From: Desulfurococcaceae archaeon MEX13E-LK6-19
GTDB lineage: Archaea; Thermoproteota; Thermoprotei_A; Sulfolobales; Desulfurococcaceae
NCBI GenBank assembly: GCA_029637525.1
Contig: CP072660.1
Span: 620,001-684,000 of the forward strand
Reading direction: 5' to 3'
DNA: 64,000 bases
Shown here in pieces: positions 27,433-36,367 of this stretch (positions are counted from its first letter, which is position 1; each line of letters opens with the position of its first letter). The notes under the pieces were generated by a model. The model did no database searches. It worked only from the letters and a program-made list of their open reading frames with translations, and was not told where the DNA came from. A program made the translations under genes and the position numbers.

Positions 27433-30354
27433 CTACCTTGTTTTTATGCGGTATATTGCTAGTATTATTAGTACTAGTAATATTGCTGCTTTGGCTAGTA
27501 GTGTTGGGTTCTTCGTTATTTCTTCTATGATGTTTTCCTCTTCTATCGTCACTTGCGGCAGCTGCTTTACTGCCTTGTTCCCGTTGTTGTCTATTGCTAT
27601 TATTGTTATGTTGTGTGTTCCTGGCTCTAGTTCTATTGTGTATATGGTTTTGCCAGTGACATCAATAGGTTTCCCATCGACGTACAAGAGTATTTGCTTA
27701 ATTCCCGACACCTCATCGTATATGTTCCATTCTATCATGTACTTGTTGTCTTCTAGCTTTGTGTCCTTGATCTCTATTACTGGCGGTGTAGTGTCTACGA
27801 CTAGTTGTTTCTGCACTATCTTGTTGTTGCCTGTGACATCAATGACTGTTATCTCTAGAATGTACTTACCGTCTTCTTGTACAGTAATCTCGTCTTCTAG
27901 TGTGTATTCTAGTGTATCATCAACAGGTATGTTCTTACTATAGATGAGCTCCGGCTCATTGGGTGTTTCTTTGTAGAGCTTTATTTTAATTAAACTTAGT
28001 CTTGAGAAGTTCGTTTCCACTAGTGCTTTGACCTTGTAGGTTATTGTTTTACCGTCTACACTTGCTTCAAAAGATTCTATGACCGGATCCATTGTGTTTA
28101 GGTATATTATGTTTGTCTTGGACTCACTGTTACCGCCTGCATCATATGCTATAATAGTTATGTTGTTGAATCCCGGTTTGAGCCGGAACCCCACATGGAT
28201 GTTCTCTATACGGTTTATGCTGTAGTGTGTAGTGATGACTTTGTTGTTCACGATAACTATGATCTTGTCTACCCTGATATTGTCCTTGACTGTTATGTTC
28301 ACGTAGTAGTCTTGTTCACTATACTTCTTCCCTACAACATCTATGTTATTGATCCCGACTACATCAGGTAACGTGATGGTTATGGTTGGTGGCGTAATGT
28401 CTTTGTAAAGTATTATTCTGGCTGTTGTCTCGTGGCCGAGGAGGTCTGCGGCTTTTATCTCTAGGCAGTATACTCCATCGGGTAGCTTGCTGAAATCTAT
28501 TCTCTGTTCCAGGATATTATCGTGGAGTAGCTGCTGGACCTCTGTCTTGCTTAGTTTTGTGATTACAGTGTTGTTGATGCTAACAGTGATGTTTGCAAGG
28601 TTGTCATCTCCCACAAATGCTTTGAGGAGTACTTCATCTCTAACATAGCTCTTATTCTTCGGGGATATAACTAGTATCCTTGGTGGCGTATTGTCTACTC
28701 TGATCACCACGGGTTTCGATGTGTAGTCCCCTGTTCTTGCAATAATTGTGTAGTTTCCATCGGATAGAGTCTCTACTGTTGTTGTGAAGATGTTGTCTTC
28801 CAGAAGAGTCATCTCCTTCCTTAGAACAAGCTTGCCATCATTACTATATATTTCCAGTACTGGTACCTCCATATATTCTCCTTCGACAACTGTTTTTACC
28901 GTGAATGGTGTTTCTAGGAGAGTATTGTTCTTCGGTTTAGTGATGGTTAGTTCTGGTGGTGTTATGGTACTGTTTTCTCGTAGTGTTATTGCGTAGAGCT
29001 TGTATGTATAATCGTTTATTTTTACTTCAACTAGGTAGAGTCTTGACTCGTTGTCGTGGATTACGGTGTTTTTATTACGCAAGAATATCTCGCCGTTCAT
29101 TCTACCGAGGTAATCTATTGAGCCGTTGGTTGATACTAGGTATAGCTTGTCTCCAATGCTTACAAGTAGGTCACCGATATTGTCGCCCCACAGGTCTCCA
29201 ATGTTTGCTCCTGTAAAGATTTCTCCGCTACTGATCGTGCCCATGTTTATTGTTTTCTCTAGTACGCCTGTATAAGAGTCATAGATATCTATCCTAGCCT
29301 CCCCTGCATCGTTGTCAACCACTAGCAGGATAAGATAGTCTCTGAAAAGTAGTATTGAGTAGATACCGTATCTCCGCAGATCATAGGATATAGCGTATAG
29401 TGGTGTTCCATTGTAGAGATCATGGGTTTCGAACAACATTTCATTGTATGTTTTATGGATAATGTCTAGGCGGTTATACCGTATTGTTACTACCTCGCCA
29501 TGGCTTGTATTGTAGGTGAATGCTGAAAATGCTATGTAGTACCCTGTCTTACTGGTGTTCCAGCTCCACAATCCATTAATGTCTGATACTTCCACTACAG
29601 TGTTTATCCCGTTGTCCGAAGATGTAAAGTATGCTTTTACTACAGGGCTTGGGCTCCTTGTATCAGCAAGACCATCTCCATCAACATCTATTGGCTGGTT
29701 GTTGTACCAGATGGTGTATATTACATTGTCGTAGACTTTGATGTCTAGTAGATCTCCATTGGTTGCATTAATCTTGAATATGTATGTCCTAGTCTTGTAG
29801 TCTACCCTTGACGTCGATAATAACGTGAACTCTACTGTGTCGTTATATACTATACGGTTTGAGGTGAACGAGTAGAGCACTCCTTTGATGTCTATGGGGT
29901 GTCTCCTCTCATAGACAATAGTGTTGGTGCCTGGCTCAAGCAGTACCACTTTCAACAGGGTGTTGTTAGCGTATATGATCATTACTTCGGGGTATCCGTT
30001 GTGGTTTACATCATTTATTGGAGCGTATACGTACATCTTGGTTTCGTCGTTGCTTACGTACTTCATGAGTGTTTTATTGGTTAATGGATCGACGAACTCA
30101 ACGTCCTTAAACCAGCCTCCGCTAGTACCTATGAAGATAGTTATATCACAAACACCATCGCCATTGAAATCATCGATACAGGTATACTGGAGCTTGGAGC
30201 TATAGGTTCTACTCCAGTTAATAGCGTACGCGAAATCAATATCATCCAGCATACTGGCTCCAGTTGTATTATTGGAGACGCTATGTACTGGCACAACTAT
30301 AGAGAACAGCAGGATTAGTAGAATCATCCTGGAGAGAAGATTCTGCATACTCAT
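27433..30354 (-). CDS. Exported beta-propeller/Ig-like surface protein, copy B
   Basis: Paralogue of the protein at 23199-26126, with the same order: signal peptide (MQNLLSRMILLILLFSIVVPV), FG-GAP-like repeats (DFNGDGVCDITIF, DVDGDGLADTR, GDLWGDNIGDLL), Ig-like domains with DNTPPRI and DTTPPVIEI links, one membrane helix and a short basic tail. The open frame reaches TTG 30369, but ATG 30354 or 30348 next to the signal peptide is likelier. A minus-strand TATA-like TTTTTATATAATCG lies near 30387-30400. Some segments are nearly identical in DNA to copy A, which suggests recent duplication or gene conversion. Confidence 0.85.
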   Translation of the reverse strand: MSMQNLLSRMILLILLFSIVVPVHSVSNNTTGASMLDDIDFAYAINWSRTYSSKLQYTCIDDFNGDGVCDITIFIGTSGGWFKDVEFVDPLTNKTLMKYVSNDETKMYVYAPINDVNHNGYPEVMIIYANNTLLKVVLLEPGTNTIVYERRHPIDIKGVLYSFTSNRIVYNDTVEFTLLSTSRVDYKTRTYIFKINATNGDLLDIKVYDNVIYTIWYNNQPIDVDGDGLADTRSPSPVVKAYFTSSDNGINTVVEVSDINGLWSWNTSKTGYYIAFSAFTYNTSHGEVVTIRYNRLDIIHKTYNEMLFETHDLYNGTPLYAISYDLRRYGIYSILLFRDYLILLVVDNDAGEARIDIYDSYTGVLEKTINMGTISSGEIFTGANIGDLWGDNIGDLLVSIGDKLYLVSTNGSIDYLGRMNGEIFLRNKNTVIHDNESRLYLVEVKINDYTYKLYAITLRENSTITPPELTITKPKNNTLLETPFTVKTVVEGEYMEVPVLEIYSNDGKLVLRKEMTLLEDNIFTTTVETLSDGNYTIIARTGDYTSKPVVIRVDNTPPRILVISPKNKSYVRDEVLLKAFVGDDNLANITVSINNTVITKLSKTEVQQLLHDNILEQRIDFSKLPDGVYCLEIKAADLLGHETTARIILYKDITPPTITITLPDVVGINNIDVVGKKYSEQDYYVNITVKDNIRVDKIIVIVNNKVITTHYSINRIENIHVGFRLKPGFNNITIIAYDAGGNSESKTNIIYLNTMDPVIESFEASVDGKTITYKVKALVETNFSRLSLIKIKLYKETPNEPELIYSKNIPVDDTLEYTLEDEITVQEDGKYILEITVIDVTGNNKIVQKQLVVDTTPPVIEIKDTKLEDNKYMIEWNIYDEVSGIKQILLYVDGKPIDVTGKTIYTIELEPGTHNITIIAIDNNGNKAVKQLPQVTIEEENIIEEITKNPTLLAKAAILLVLIILAIYRIKTR

Positions 30355-30464
30355 CAACCAATAAAACAATATAGTATTCGATTATATAAAAATGGTGTAA
30401 TAAAACCCTATATAGAAAGGTAGTACATGTGGTTAAACGAGAGACACAATACCAAGGGTTCTCT

Positions 30465-31001
30465 TCAAACGTCTCTTCTGATTGTTCCTCGGGAGACATG
30501 TATCCTCGTTATCCTCTCCGTGATCTCTTGGACTACTTGTTTAAGCTTGTTCTCATCCTTGACCATAGCCACGGGGATGTTGATGTGGAACACTGGTTTA
30601 CGCCCAGTAATCTTCTCGACAACGCGTTCTATCCTAGAGTAGCTTGTCTGCAGTAAACTCGTCGTGACAACTACCAAGGGCTTCTCCACAGTAATGTGTC
30701 TCCTCAGGAACTCTTGAACAGGAGCAGCTAGTGTATCACACCAAATAGGAGAAGCCACGACGACAACATCGTATTTTTCAGCTCTAAACTCACAGGGCTC
30801 TATCTTTATGCTAGTACCCTTCCTCACGAGAGTATCGTAGAGAAGCCTAGGGTTAAGATGAAGAGGTCTCCCATACTCCCTCAAGGGCCTGACCACATAA
30901 AGGTCGACTAGAACGCCCCTACTAGACAAAGTCTCAGTCAAAACCCTGGCCACATGTTCAGTATTCCTGGTTCTAGAATAGTACACTAGTGCAATCTTCA
31001 T
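30465..31001 (-). CDS. Flavodoxin-family protein
   Basis: FMN-binding flavodoxin fold, 178 residues. The N-terminal phosphate loop reads YYSRTRNTEHVA (SxTxNT pattern), and the second FMN-contact region is VVASPIWCDTLAAPVQEFL. It is related to flavodoxin/NAD(P)H-quinone-reductase-like proteins in COG0716. It would be a cytoplasmic single-electron carrier or a small quinone reductase. No redox partner lies next to it, and it appears to be monocistronic. Confidence 0.85.
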   Translation of the reverse strand: MKIALVYYSRTRNTEHVARVLTETLSSRGVLVDLYVVRPLREYGRPLHLNPRLLYDTLVRKGTSIKIEPCEFRAEKYDVVVVASPIWCDTLAAPVQEFLRRHITVEKPLVVVTTSLLQTSYSRIERVVEKITGRKPVFHINIPVAMVKDENKLKQVVQEITERITRIHVSRGTIRRDV

Positions 31002-31168
31002 GATCTACCGCCACGGTGCAACATCTATATACAATGCCTAACGTATTCCTCTAGGAAACACTTACTACAATACCGCCTACATTAATACTATACCTGGCAA
31101 TCTCATCCACAGTCTCTCTGGCGAGAAAACAGTCCCCCAACACTACGGATGAAGGGAGCTAGCTGAGG

Positions 31169-31807
31169 TTATTTCCCTCTTATACTCGCTGAAACCTTAT
31201 CTAGAACCCTCTTTATCCGCGGCTCCTCCAGGAGCAGAAGTGCTAGTACTATAACTGCTATGGAGACTCCTGTTGGAGTAGCCACTGGAGCATCCACAAT
31301 ATCCCCAGGCTCCATTGTGAAATCTGTTACGTGAACCCTTAGCACGGGCTCTAGCGTTATCCCATTGGAGACAGTGTTATTAGCCGTCACCATCACCTCC
31401 ACGTAGAAGTCCTTCCACACTAGAGGCCACAGCACTGGCGTCGGCCCAGTAAACAAGTCCATAACAACATGGACACTATAAGCAAGCACGAACACGCCAA
31501 CAACCCAGGCAGCACTCTTACGCCCAGTCCTCCAGGCAAGCCATACGACAGCCAAGCCTACGACAAGAGCCACGAGGAGACTATGAGTAAAAGACCTATG
31601 AATACGGAACACAGCGTCAACATCAGGCAAAACACTAAACAAAACAACCAGGAACAGAAGCCACCACCTACGGACACCAAGCCAACGACTAACAACCAGA
31701 CCAACAACACCATGAATAAGAGGCTCCGGCAAATACTCTGCACCTCTTACACAAAGTATCGTAGAAGAGTAATGTGGTAAACAAGTATTAAATATTTGAG
31801 AAAACAT
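31169..31807 (-). CDS. YdjM-type membrane-bound metal-dependent hydrolase (DUF457)
   Basis: Integral membrane protein of 212 residues from the YdjM/DUF457 (COG1988) family. Metal-ligand motifs are HGVVGLVVSRW, LPDVDAVF, HRSFTHSLL and HVVMDLFTGPTPVLWP, between four or five membrane segments. A final hydrophobic segment (GVSIAVIVLALLLLEEP) is followed by a basic tail. The start codon choice is uncertain: the first methionine is followed by about 28 residues without a clear role, and a start nearer HGVVGL is possible. Bacterial homologues are called LexA-regulated hydrolases, but the substrate is unknown. Confidence 0.8.
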   Translation of the reverse strand: MFSQIFNTCLPHYSSTILCVRGAEYLPEPLIHGVVGLVVSRWLGVRRWWLLFLVVLFSVLPDVDAVFRIHRSFTHSLLVALVVGLAVVWLAWRTGRKSAAWVVGVFVLAYSVHVVMDLFTGPTPVLWPLVWKDFYVEVMVTANNTVSNGITLEPVLRVHVTDFTMEPGDIVDAPVATPTGVSIAVIVLALLLLEEPRIKRVLDKVSASIRGK

Positions 31808-32172
31808 GTATCGAGTTCACGTAGATGAACAGCTGGTCTCTAGATAATTCTTTCTTAAGCTTAATGTTCTTCATTAGATTTTCCTTTCTCTATAACTCTT
31901 GGTACTTTCTGTAAGTATCTAAATATCTTTTGTATCAAACTCTCTAGTATCATATACTTTTATCTTCATAGGATTGCTCATAGCTACTCCTACCATCCTA
32001 GCTATTTTATCGGGTGTATTGATTATGCTTTATTTTAGTTGTTAAGAGTAGTTGACACCTGGCGATGGGGAGTAGATTATTCGATGGAATTCTTTTTCAT
32101 AGTTTAAATACTGGTTTTTCGTAGATACATGTAGCAGTAGAGACATTGCTAGGGTTGGGTGTTGGTGGTATT
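31808..32172. other. Intergenic region with rmlA promoter
   Basis: AT-rich spacer of about 365 bases between divergent genes. A TATA-like TTTAAATA (about 32102-32109) lies 64-71 bases before the rmlA start. On the minus strand, a 25-codon frame at 31919-31996 (MVGVAMSNPMKIKVYD...) looks protein-like but is too short and has no ribosome site. It is possibly a remnant. Confidence 0.35.
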
Positions 32173-33255
32173 TTGAAGGGTGTTTTACTTCATGGTGGCT
32201 TTGGTACTAGGCTTCGTCCGTTGACTCATACTGGTCCTAAGCAGCTTATTCCTATTGCTGGTAAGCCTGTTAGCCAGTGGTGTCTTGAGGATCTCCGTGA
32301 CTCAGGTGTCAAGGAGATAGCTGTTATACTTGGTGAGCTTGCTCCGGAGAGAGTAATCGAGTACTATGGAGACGGTTCCTGGCTTGGTGTCAAGCTTACA
32401 TACATATATCAGGGATACCCCTATGGTCTAGCCCACGCCGTATATGTAGCTAAGGATTTTGTGGAAGAAGAGCCTTTTGTGGTTTATCTTGGTGATAATA
32501 TTCTTGTGGAGGGGATCAGGGAGTTTGTCCGCAGATTTGATAATAGTGATGCTGATGCCATGATTTTGTTGACGCAAGTCCCTGATCCACGTAAGTTTGG
32601 TGTAGCAGAATTTGATGAGAATGGGAGACTGAAGAGACTCGTTGAGAAACCCAAGAAGCCGCCGAGCAACTACGCACTTGTTGGCGTGTACTTCTTCCGT
32701 CCACCACACATATTCAGGGCTATCGAATCGCTCAAACCGAGTTGGCGTGGTGAACTAGAGATAACCGATGCAATCCAGAGGCTTATTGACTGGGGTTTGA
32801 GAGTAGACTATGCTGTTGTCAAGGGATGGTGGAAAGATACTGGTACACCCGAGGATATTTTGGAGGCGAATAGACTTCTCCTTGACTACAAGTACCATGA
32901 ACACATTGTTAAAGGCAAACTAGAAGAAAACGTACGCGTCGAAGGACGTGTCTACATTGAAGAAGGAGCTATTATAAAGAGCGGTAGTGTCGTAAGAGGA
33001 CCCGTCTACATTGGCGCCAACACTGTTATTGGGCCCAACACCTATATCGGGCCATATACCAGCATAGGCAAAAACTGTGTCATCAGTAATGTCGAGATAG
33101 AGAATAGTGTCATAATGGATAATGTGGTCATAAAAGACATCAGAGAAAGAATTGTTAACAGCTTGATAGGTTCTGGTGCAAAAATAACATGCAGGGCAAA
33201 GAGACCACACGGGCTAAGATTCATTGCAGGAGAAAACACCATAATAGAATGGTAG
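32173..33255 (+). CDS. rmlA: Glucose-1-phosphate thymidylyltransferase (long, archaeal type)
   Basis: Makes dTDP-glucose from dTTP and glucose-1-phosphate, the first step of dTDP-L-rhamnose synthesis. The nucleotide-binding motif HGGFGTRLRPLTHTGPKQ is followed by IPIAGKPVSQW, and VYLGDNI holds the metal-binding Asp. The C-terminal third is a left-handed beta-helix of hexapeptides (VYIGANTVIGPNTYIGPYTSIG). TTG 32173 is chosen because GGTGG at 32164-32168 precedes it and it yields the usual MKGVLLHGG start; a TTG at 32146 is also in frame. It heads the rml operon. Confidence 0.93.
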   Translation: MKGVLLHGGFGTRLRPLTHTGPKQLIPIAGKPVSQWCLEDLRDSGVKEIAVILGELAPERVIEYYGDGSWLGVKLTYIYQGYPYGLAHAVYVAKDFVEEEPFVVYLGDNILVEGIREFVRRFDNSDADAMILLTQVPDPRKFGVAEFDENGRLKRLVEKPKKPPSNYALVGVYFFRPPHIFRAIESLKPSWRGELEITDAIQRLIDWGLRVDYAVVKGWWKDTGTPEDILEANRLLLDYKYHEHIVKGKLEENVRVEGRVYIEEGAIIKSGSVVRGPVYIGANTVIGPNTYIGPYTSIGKNCVISNVEIENSVIMDNVVIKDIRERIVNSLIGSGAKITCRAKRPHGLRFIAGENTIIEW

Positions 33256-33273
33256 TAGCCTAGGTGGATATAG

Positions 33274-34278
33274 ATGAGGTTCTTTATCACTGGTGGAGCA
33301 GGCTTCATGGGCAGCAACTTTGTTAGATACATCATCAACAAGTATAGTGACGCAGAAGTACTTGTTTACGATAAACTAACGTATGCTGGTAGACTAGAAA
33401 ACCTCCAGGACATAAGAGATAACCCGAGATTTCATTTCGTCAAAGCCGATATATGTGACGAAGAAAAACTATTGCAGGTTCTCAAGGAATTCCAGCCTGA
33501 TGTCATAGTGAATTTTGCTGCTGAAACACATGTAGACCGTAGTATCAACGAGCCAGCACCATTCCTTAAAACAAATGTCCTTGGGGTCTTCAATATACTT
33601 GAGGCAACAAGAAAACTAGAGATACCACTGGCAATTCATATCAGTACCGATGAAGTCTATGGCGATCTATGGGGAAAAGAACCAGCTAGCGAGGAAACAC
33701 CCTTCAGACCAAGCAGCCCATATTCGGCAAGCAAGGCTTCTGGAGACTTGCTTTGCCAAGCTTACTGGAGAACATACAGGCTACCAGTAATAATCGTGAG
33801 ACCCTCAAACAACTATGGACCATATCAGTTCCCCGAGAAACTAATACCAAAAACAATCATTAGAGCACTACACGACAAACCCATACCAGTCTACGGTAGA
33901 GGAGATCAGGTGAGAGACTGGCTGTTTGTTGAAGACTTCTGTGAAGCACTTGACACGGTGATAAACAAGGGGTCTAAAGGCGAGGCATACAATATACCTG
34001 GGCTTAACGAGAAAAAGAACATAGAAGTCGTGGAAACCATCCTGAAGCTCATGGGCAAGCCCCTATCTTTAATCAAATTCGTCGATGATAGACCAGGACA
34101 CGACAGGAGGTATGCTATGAAGGGAGATAAGATACTCTCTCTTGGTTGGAAGCCCAAGACACCATGGGTTAAAGGATTGGAGAAAACAATCAAGTGGTAC
34201 CTCGATAACAAATGGTGGTGGAAGCCCTTGTTAAGCGATGATTACTTCCAGCTTGATACACCTTGGAAAAAGAGGTGA
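33274..34278 (+). CDS. rmlB: dTDP-glucose 4,6-dehydratase
   Basis: Extended short-chain dehydrogenase of 334 residues that converts dTDP-glucose to dTDP-4-keto-6-deoxyglucose. The NAD site is GGAGFMGSNF, the substrate-specific region is NFAAETHVDRSI, and the catalytic motif is STDEVYG with YSASK. The REF-type dehydratase contacts AETHVDRSI and STDEVYGDL distinguish it from UDP-hexose epimerases. It lies 18 bases after rmlA and 7 bases before rmlD. Confidence 0.95.
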   Translation: MRFFITGGAGFMGSNFVRYIINKYSDAEVLVYDKLTYAGRLENLQDIRDNPRFHFVKADICDEEKLLQVLKEFQPDVIVNFAAETHVDRSINEPAPFLKTNVLGVFNILEATRKLEIPLAIHISTDEVYGDLWGKEPASEETPFRPSSPYSASKASGDLLCQAYWRTYRLPVIIVRPSNNYGPYQFPEKLIPKTIIRALHDKPIPVYGRGDQVRDWLFVEDFCEALDTVINKGSKGEAYNIPGLNEKKNIEVVETILKLMGKPLSLIKFVDDRPGHDRRYAMKGDKILSLGWKPKTPWVKGLEKTIKWYLDNKWWWKPLLSDDYFQLDTPWKKR

Positions 34279-34285
34279 CCATGAA

Positions 34286-35185
34286 ATGAAGGTTCTTGTA
34301 ACAGGTGCGAGCGGTCTCCTCGGCAAAAAACTTGTTACAGAACTACTAGCTAACGGACACCAGGTTATAGCAATCTATAACCGTAATCCTGTGCCAATAG
34401 AGGATCCTAGCCTAGAGAAATACCGGATAGACATCTCCGATACTGTTCTACTGGAAGACCTTATACTAAAAAAGAGACCCGGCGTCATAGTCCACGCGGC
34501 CGCATATACCGATGTTGATGGATGTGAACGAGACAAGAAGAAAGCTTGGCTCGTGAATGTCGAGGCAACACGTAGTATCGTCCGAGCAGCACGAGTAGTA
34601 AGAGCACACTTGATCTATATCTCAACAGACTACGTATTCGATGGAGAAAGAGGATACTATAAAGAAACAGATATCCCTAACCCAGTAAACTACTATGGAC
34701 TAACAAAGCTTATCGCGGAGGAACTCGTAGGCTCAAGTGATCTATTGTATACTATTGTCCGTCCCAGCGCTATCTATGGCATTGGAGGGAGCAAGAAGAG
34801 TTTCGCAGAATACGTTGCCGAGAAGCTGTCAAAAGGAGAAAAAGTCTATGCACTAGTAGACCAGTATGTCTCACCAACACTAAACACCTTGTTGGCAAAA
34901 GCTGTTGCAGAAATAGTCGATATGAGGCCTATGGGTATATTCCATGTAGCTGGGGAACGTATGAGCCGTTACGAGTTTGCCATAAAAATAGCGGAAAAAC
35001 TAAACCTGCCTGTAGACCTAGTCGAGAAAGCAAGCATCAATGATATGAAGCATTGGCTAGCCAGAAGACCCAGGGACTCAAGCCTGGACACAAGCAAGGC
35101 TAGACGTCTCCTCAAAACAAGATTCTACGATACAAACCTAGCACTAGAACTATTTAGAAACGAGTGGACAGCTAAAACAAGGTGA
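34286..35185 (+). CDS. rmlD: dTDP-4-dehydrorhamnose reductase
   Basis: Short-chain reductase of about 299 residues that performs the last step to dTDP-L-rhamnose. The NADPH site is GASGLLGKK, then HAAAYTDVDGCE, and the catalytic motif is STDYVFDG with YYGLTK. ATG 34286 is chosen because GAGGTGA at 34273-34279 is spaced 6 bases before it; earlier in-frame codons would fall inside rmlB. The order rmlA-rmlB-rmlD-rmlC is common in Crenarchaeota. Confidence 0.95.
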   Translation: MKVLVTGASGLLGKKLVTELLANGHQVIAIYNRNPVPIEDPSLEKYRIDISDTVLLEDLILKKRPGVIVHAAAYTDVDGCERDKKKAWLVNVEATRSIVRAARVVRAHLIYISTDYVFDGERGYYKETDIPNPVNYYGLTKLIAEELVGSSDLLYTIVRPSAIYGIGGSKKSFAEYVAEKLSKGEKVYALVDQYVSPTLNTLLAKAVAEIVDMRPMGIFHVAGERMSRYEFAIKIAEKLNLPVDLVEKASINDMKHWLARRPRDSSLDTSKARRLLKTRFYDTNLALELFRNEWTAKTR

Positions 35186-35192
35186 GAAACAC

Positions 35193-35723
35193 ATGCCACT
35201 AAAAAACGTGAAAGAATTATGGCTACCCGGTATGAAGCTAGCAGAGATAGAGCGCTTCATCGATGAACGGGGAATGTTCCATGAGATAATGAGAAGCGAC
35301 TGGAAGGAGCTACTAGGAGACGATGTCATAGTCCAGTCAAACATGTCAATAACATACCCCGGGATAATACGGGCATGGCACCGCCACTTGCGGGGACAAG
35401 TAGACTACTTTTTCGTAGCCCGATGAACAATAAAAGTATGCGCCTACGACGATGAGACCCAACACCTCGTAGAAGTAGTACTCAGTGATGCCAAACCACA
35501 AATACTACGGGTACCCGGACACTACTGGCACGGATTCAAAGCCTTGGGAGTAGAACCAGCAATACTAATATACTTCACAACAAGGCTATACGACTACAAG
35601 AACCCGGACGAAGAAAGAAGACCATGGAACGACCCAACAATAGTACCAAAAAAGATCAACGGAAAACAAGACGACCCAAGATGCAACAAACCATGGAACT
35701 GGAACCACCCACCACATAAATAA
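35193..35723 (+). pseudogene. rmlC: dTDP-4-dehydrorhamnose 3,5-epimerase with in-frame TGA
   Basis: RmlC cupin epimerase, read as one frame of 176 codons plus stop except for TGA at 35424-35426. Before it are IERFIDERGMFHEIMR, SNMSITYPGIIRAWHRH (catalytic His region) and QVDYFFVAR. After it the same frame continues as TIKVCAYDDET, HYWHGFKALG and YNPDEERRPW-type residues (YDYKNPDEERRPWN), with no other lesion to TAA 35721. Relatives have Gly at the TGA position, so one change GGA to TGA explains it. AGGTGAG is spaced 6 bases before the ATG. It could be a fresh nonsense mutation, readthrough or a base-call error. Without epimerase, dTDP-rhamnose cannot be made. Confidence 0.88.
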
Positions 35724-35902
35724 CCACTAAGGCATTATTTTAAGGCATAAGTAATCAATATCGATTAAGTATTCTCTCTAACTTAAGTCAATTAAATTAA
35801 CATATTTCAAGTATATAACATATCGAGTTTTCATACAGTGATGCAATAGGAAGCCTTATATTCCCTGTCTTGCATCCCATACTAACACTGGACACTATCT
35901 TG

Positions 35903-36058
35903 GGGCCCGCCTGAAAATGACGCTCCTAGCACAACTAGTAGCTCAGCAGAAAGACCCTAGTGAAGAAGTTAAGCAAAGAGCAGAGGAGATACTCAAGGAG
36001 ATTCTTCTCCCCAAAACACTTGACCGAGTGGTTCTTCTGAGGTATCTCAGGCGGGCCC
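35903..36058. repeat. 12-bp inverted repeat with GGGCCC cores
   Basis: GGGCCCGCCTGA at 35903-35914 is the exact reverse complement of TCAGGCGGGCCC at 36047-36058. Further GGGCCC copies lie at 36089-36094, 36203-36208 and 36209-36214. The cluster sits at the left edge of the AT-rich island. The first arm overlaps the area just before the start of the next gene. Confidence 0.6.
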
Positions 36059-36360
36059 TAAACAATGGTGCTTGGTACACGTTGGCCCGGGCCCAAAGAG
36101 CCCTACTATGGCTGGTAGCCAAGACAATAGACCATGTAAGGAGCCCCGTGCTAAACCAAATACTCAAAAACATACTCCTACGAATTGAGCTAACAACATT
36201 CCGGGCCCGGGCCCTATACTACGGCATCATACTTTATATACAAAAACATTTGAATTACATTCTTATAAAAGTAGGACATATATTGGAAAAACTTAATGAA
36301 ATATTCTATTTAGGATTAGATTATTTAAACAAACCATTAATATACAGGACATATAGTTGA
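35917..36360 (+). CDS. Unrecognised alpha-helical protein at island boundary
   Basis: No family is recognised for this 147-residue frame. It is predicted to be mostly helical, with charged helices (DPSEEVKQRAEEILKEIL) and repeated ARA/RRA elements (LARAQRALL, FRARALYY). Up to about base 36215 the codons are GC-rich (GCC CGG GCC); afterwards the last roughly 48 codons are distinctly AT-rich like the island. That split suggests an older gene whose 3' end was replaced at a recombination junction. The ATG at 35917 follows an arm of the GGGCCC inverted repeat. It may be a non-functional chimera. Confidence 0.5.
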   Translation: MTLLAQLVAQQKDPSEEVKQRAEEILKEILLPKTLDRVVLLRYLRRALNNGAWYTLARAQRALLWLVAKTIDHVRSPVLNQILKNILLRIELTTFRARALYYGIILYIQKHLNYILIKVGHILEKLNEIFYLGLDYLNKPLIYRTYS

Positions 36361-36367
36361 AACAAAA

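Noticed and set aside
35424-35426. Selenocysteine or pyrrolysine recoding of the TGA in rmlC
   Set aside because: Crenarchaea are not known to use selenocysteine and pyrrolysine uses UAG. Homologues have Gly at this position. No SECIS-like hairpin is visible. A nonsense change or base error is more economical.
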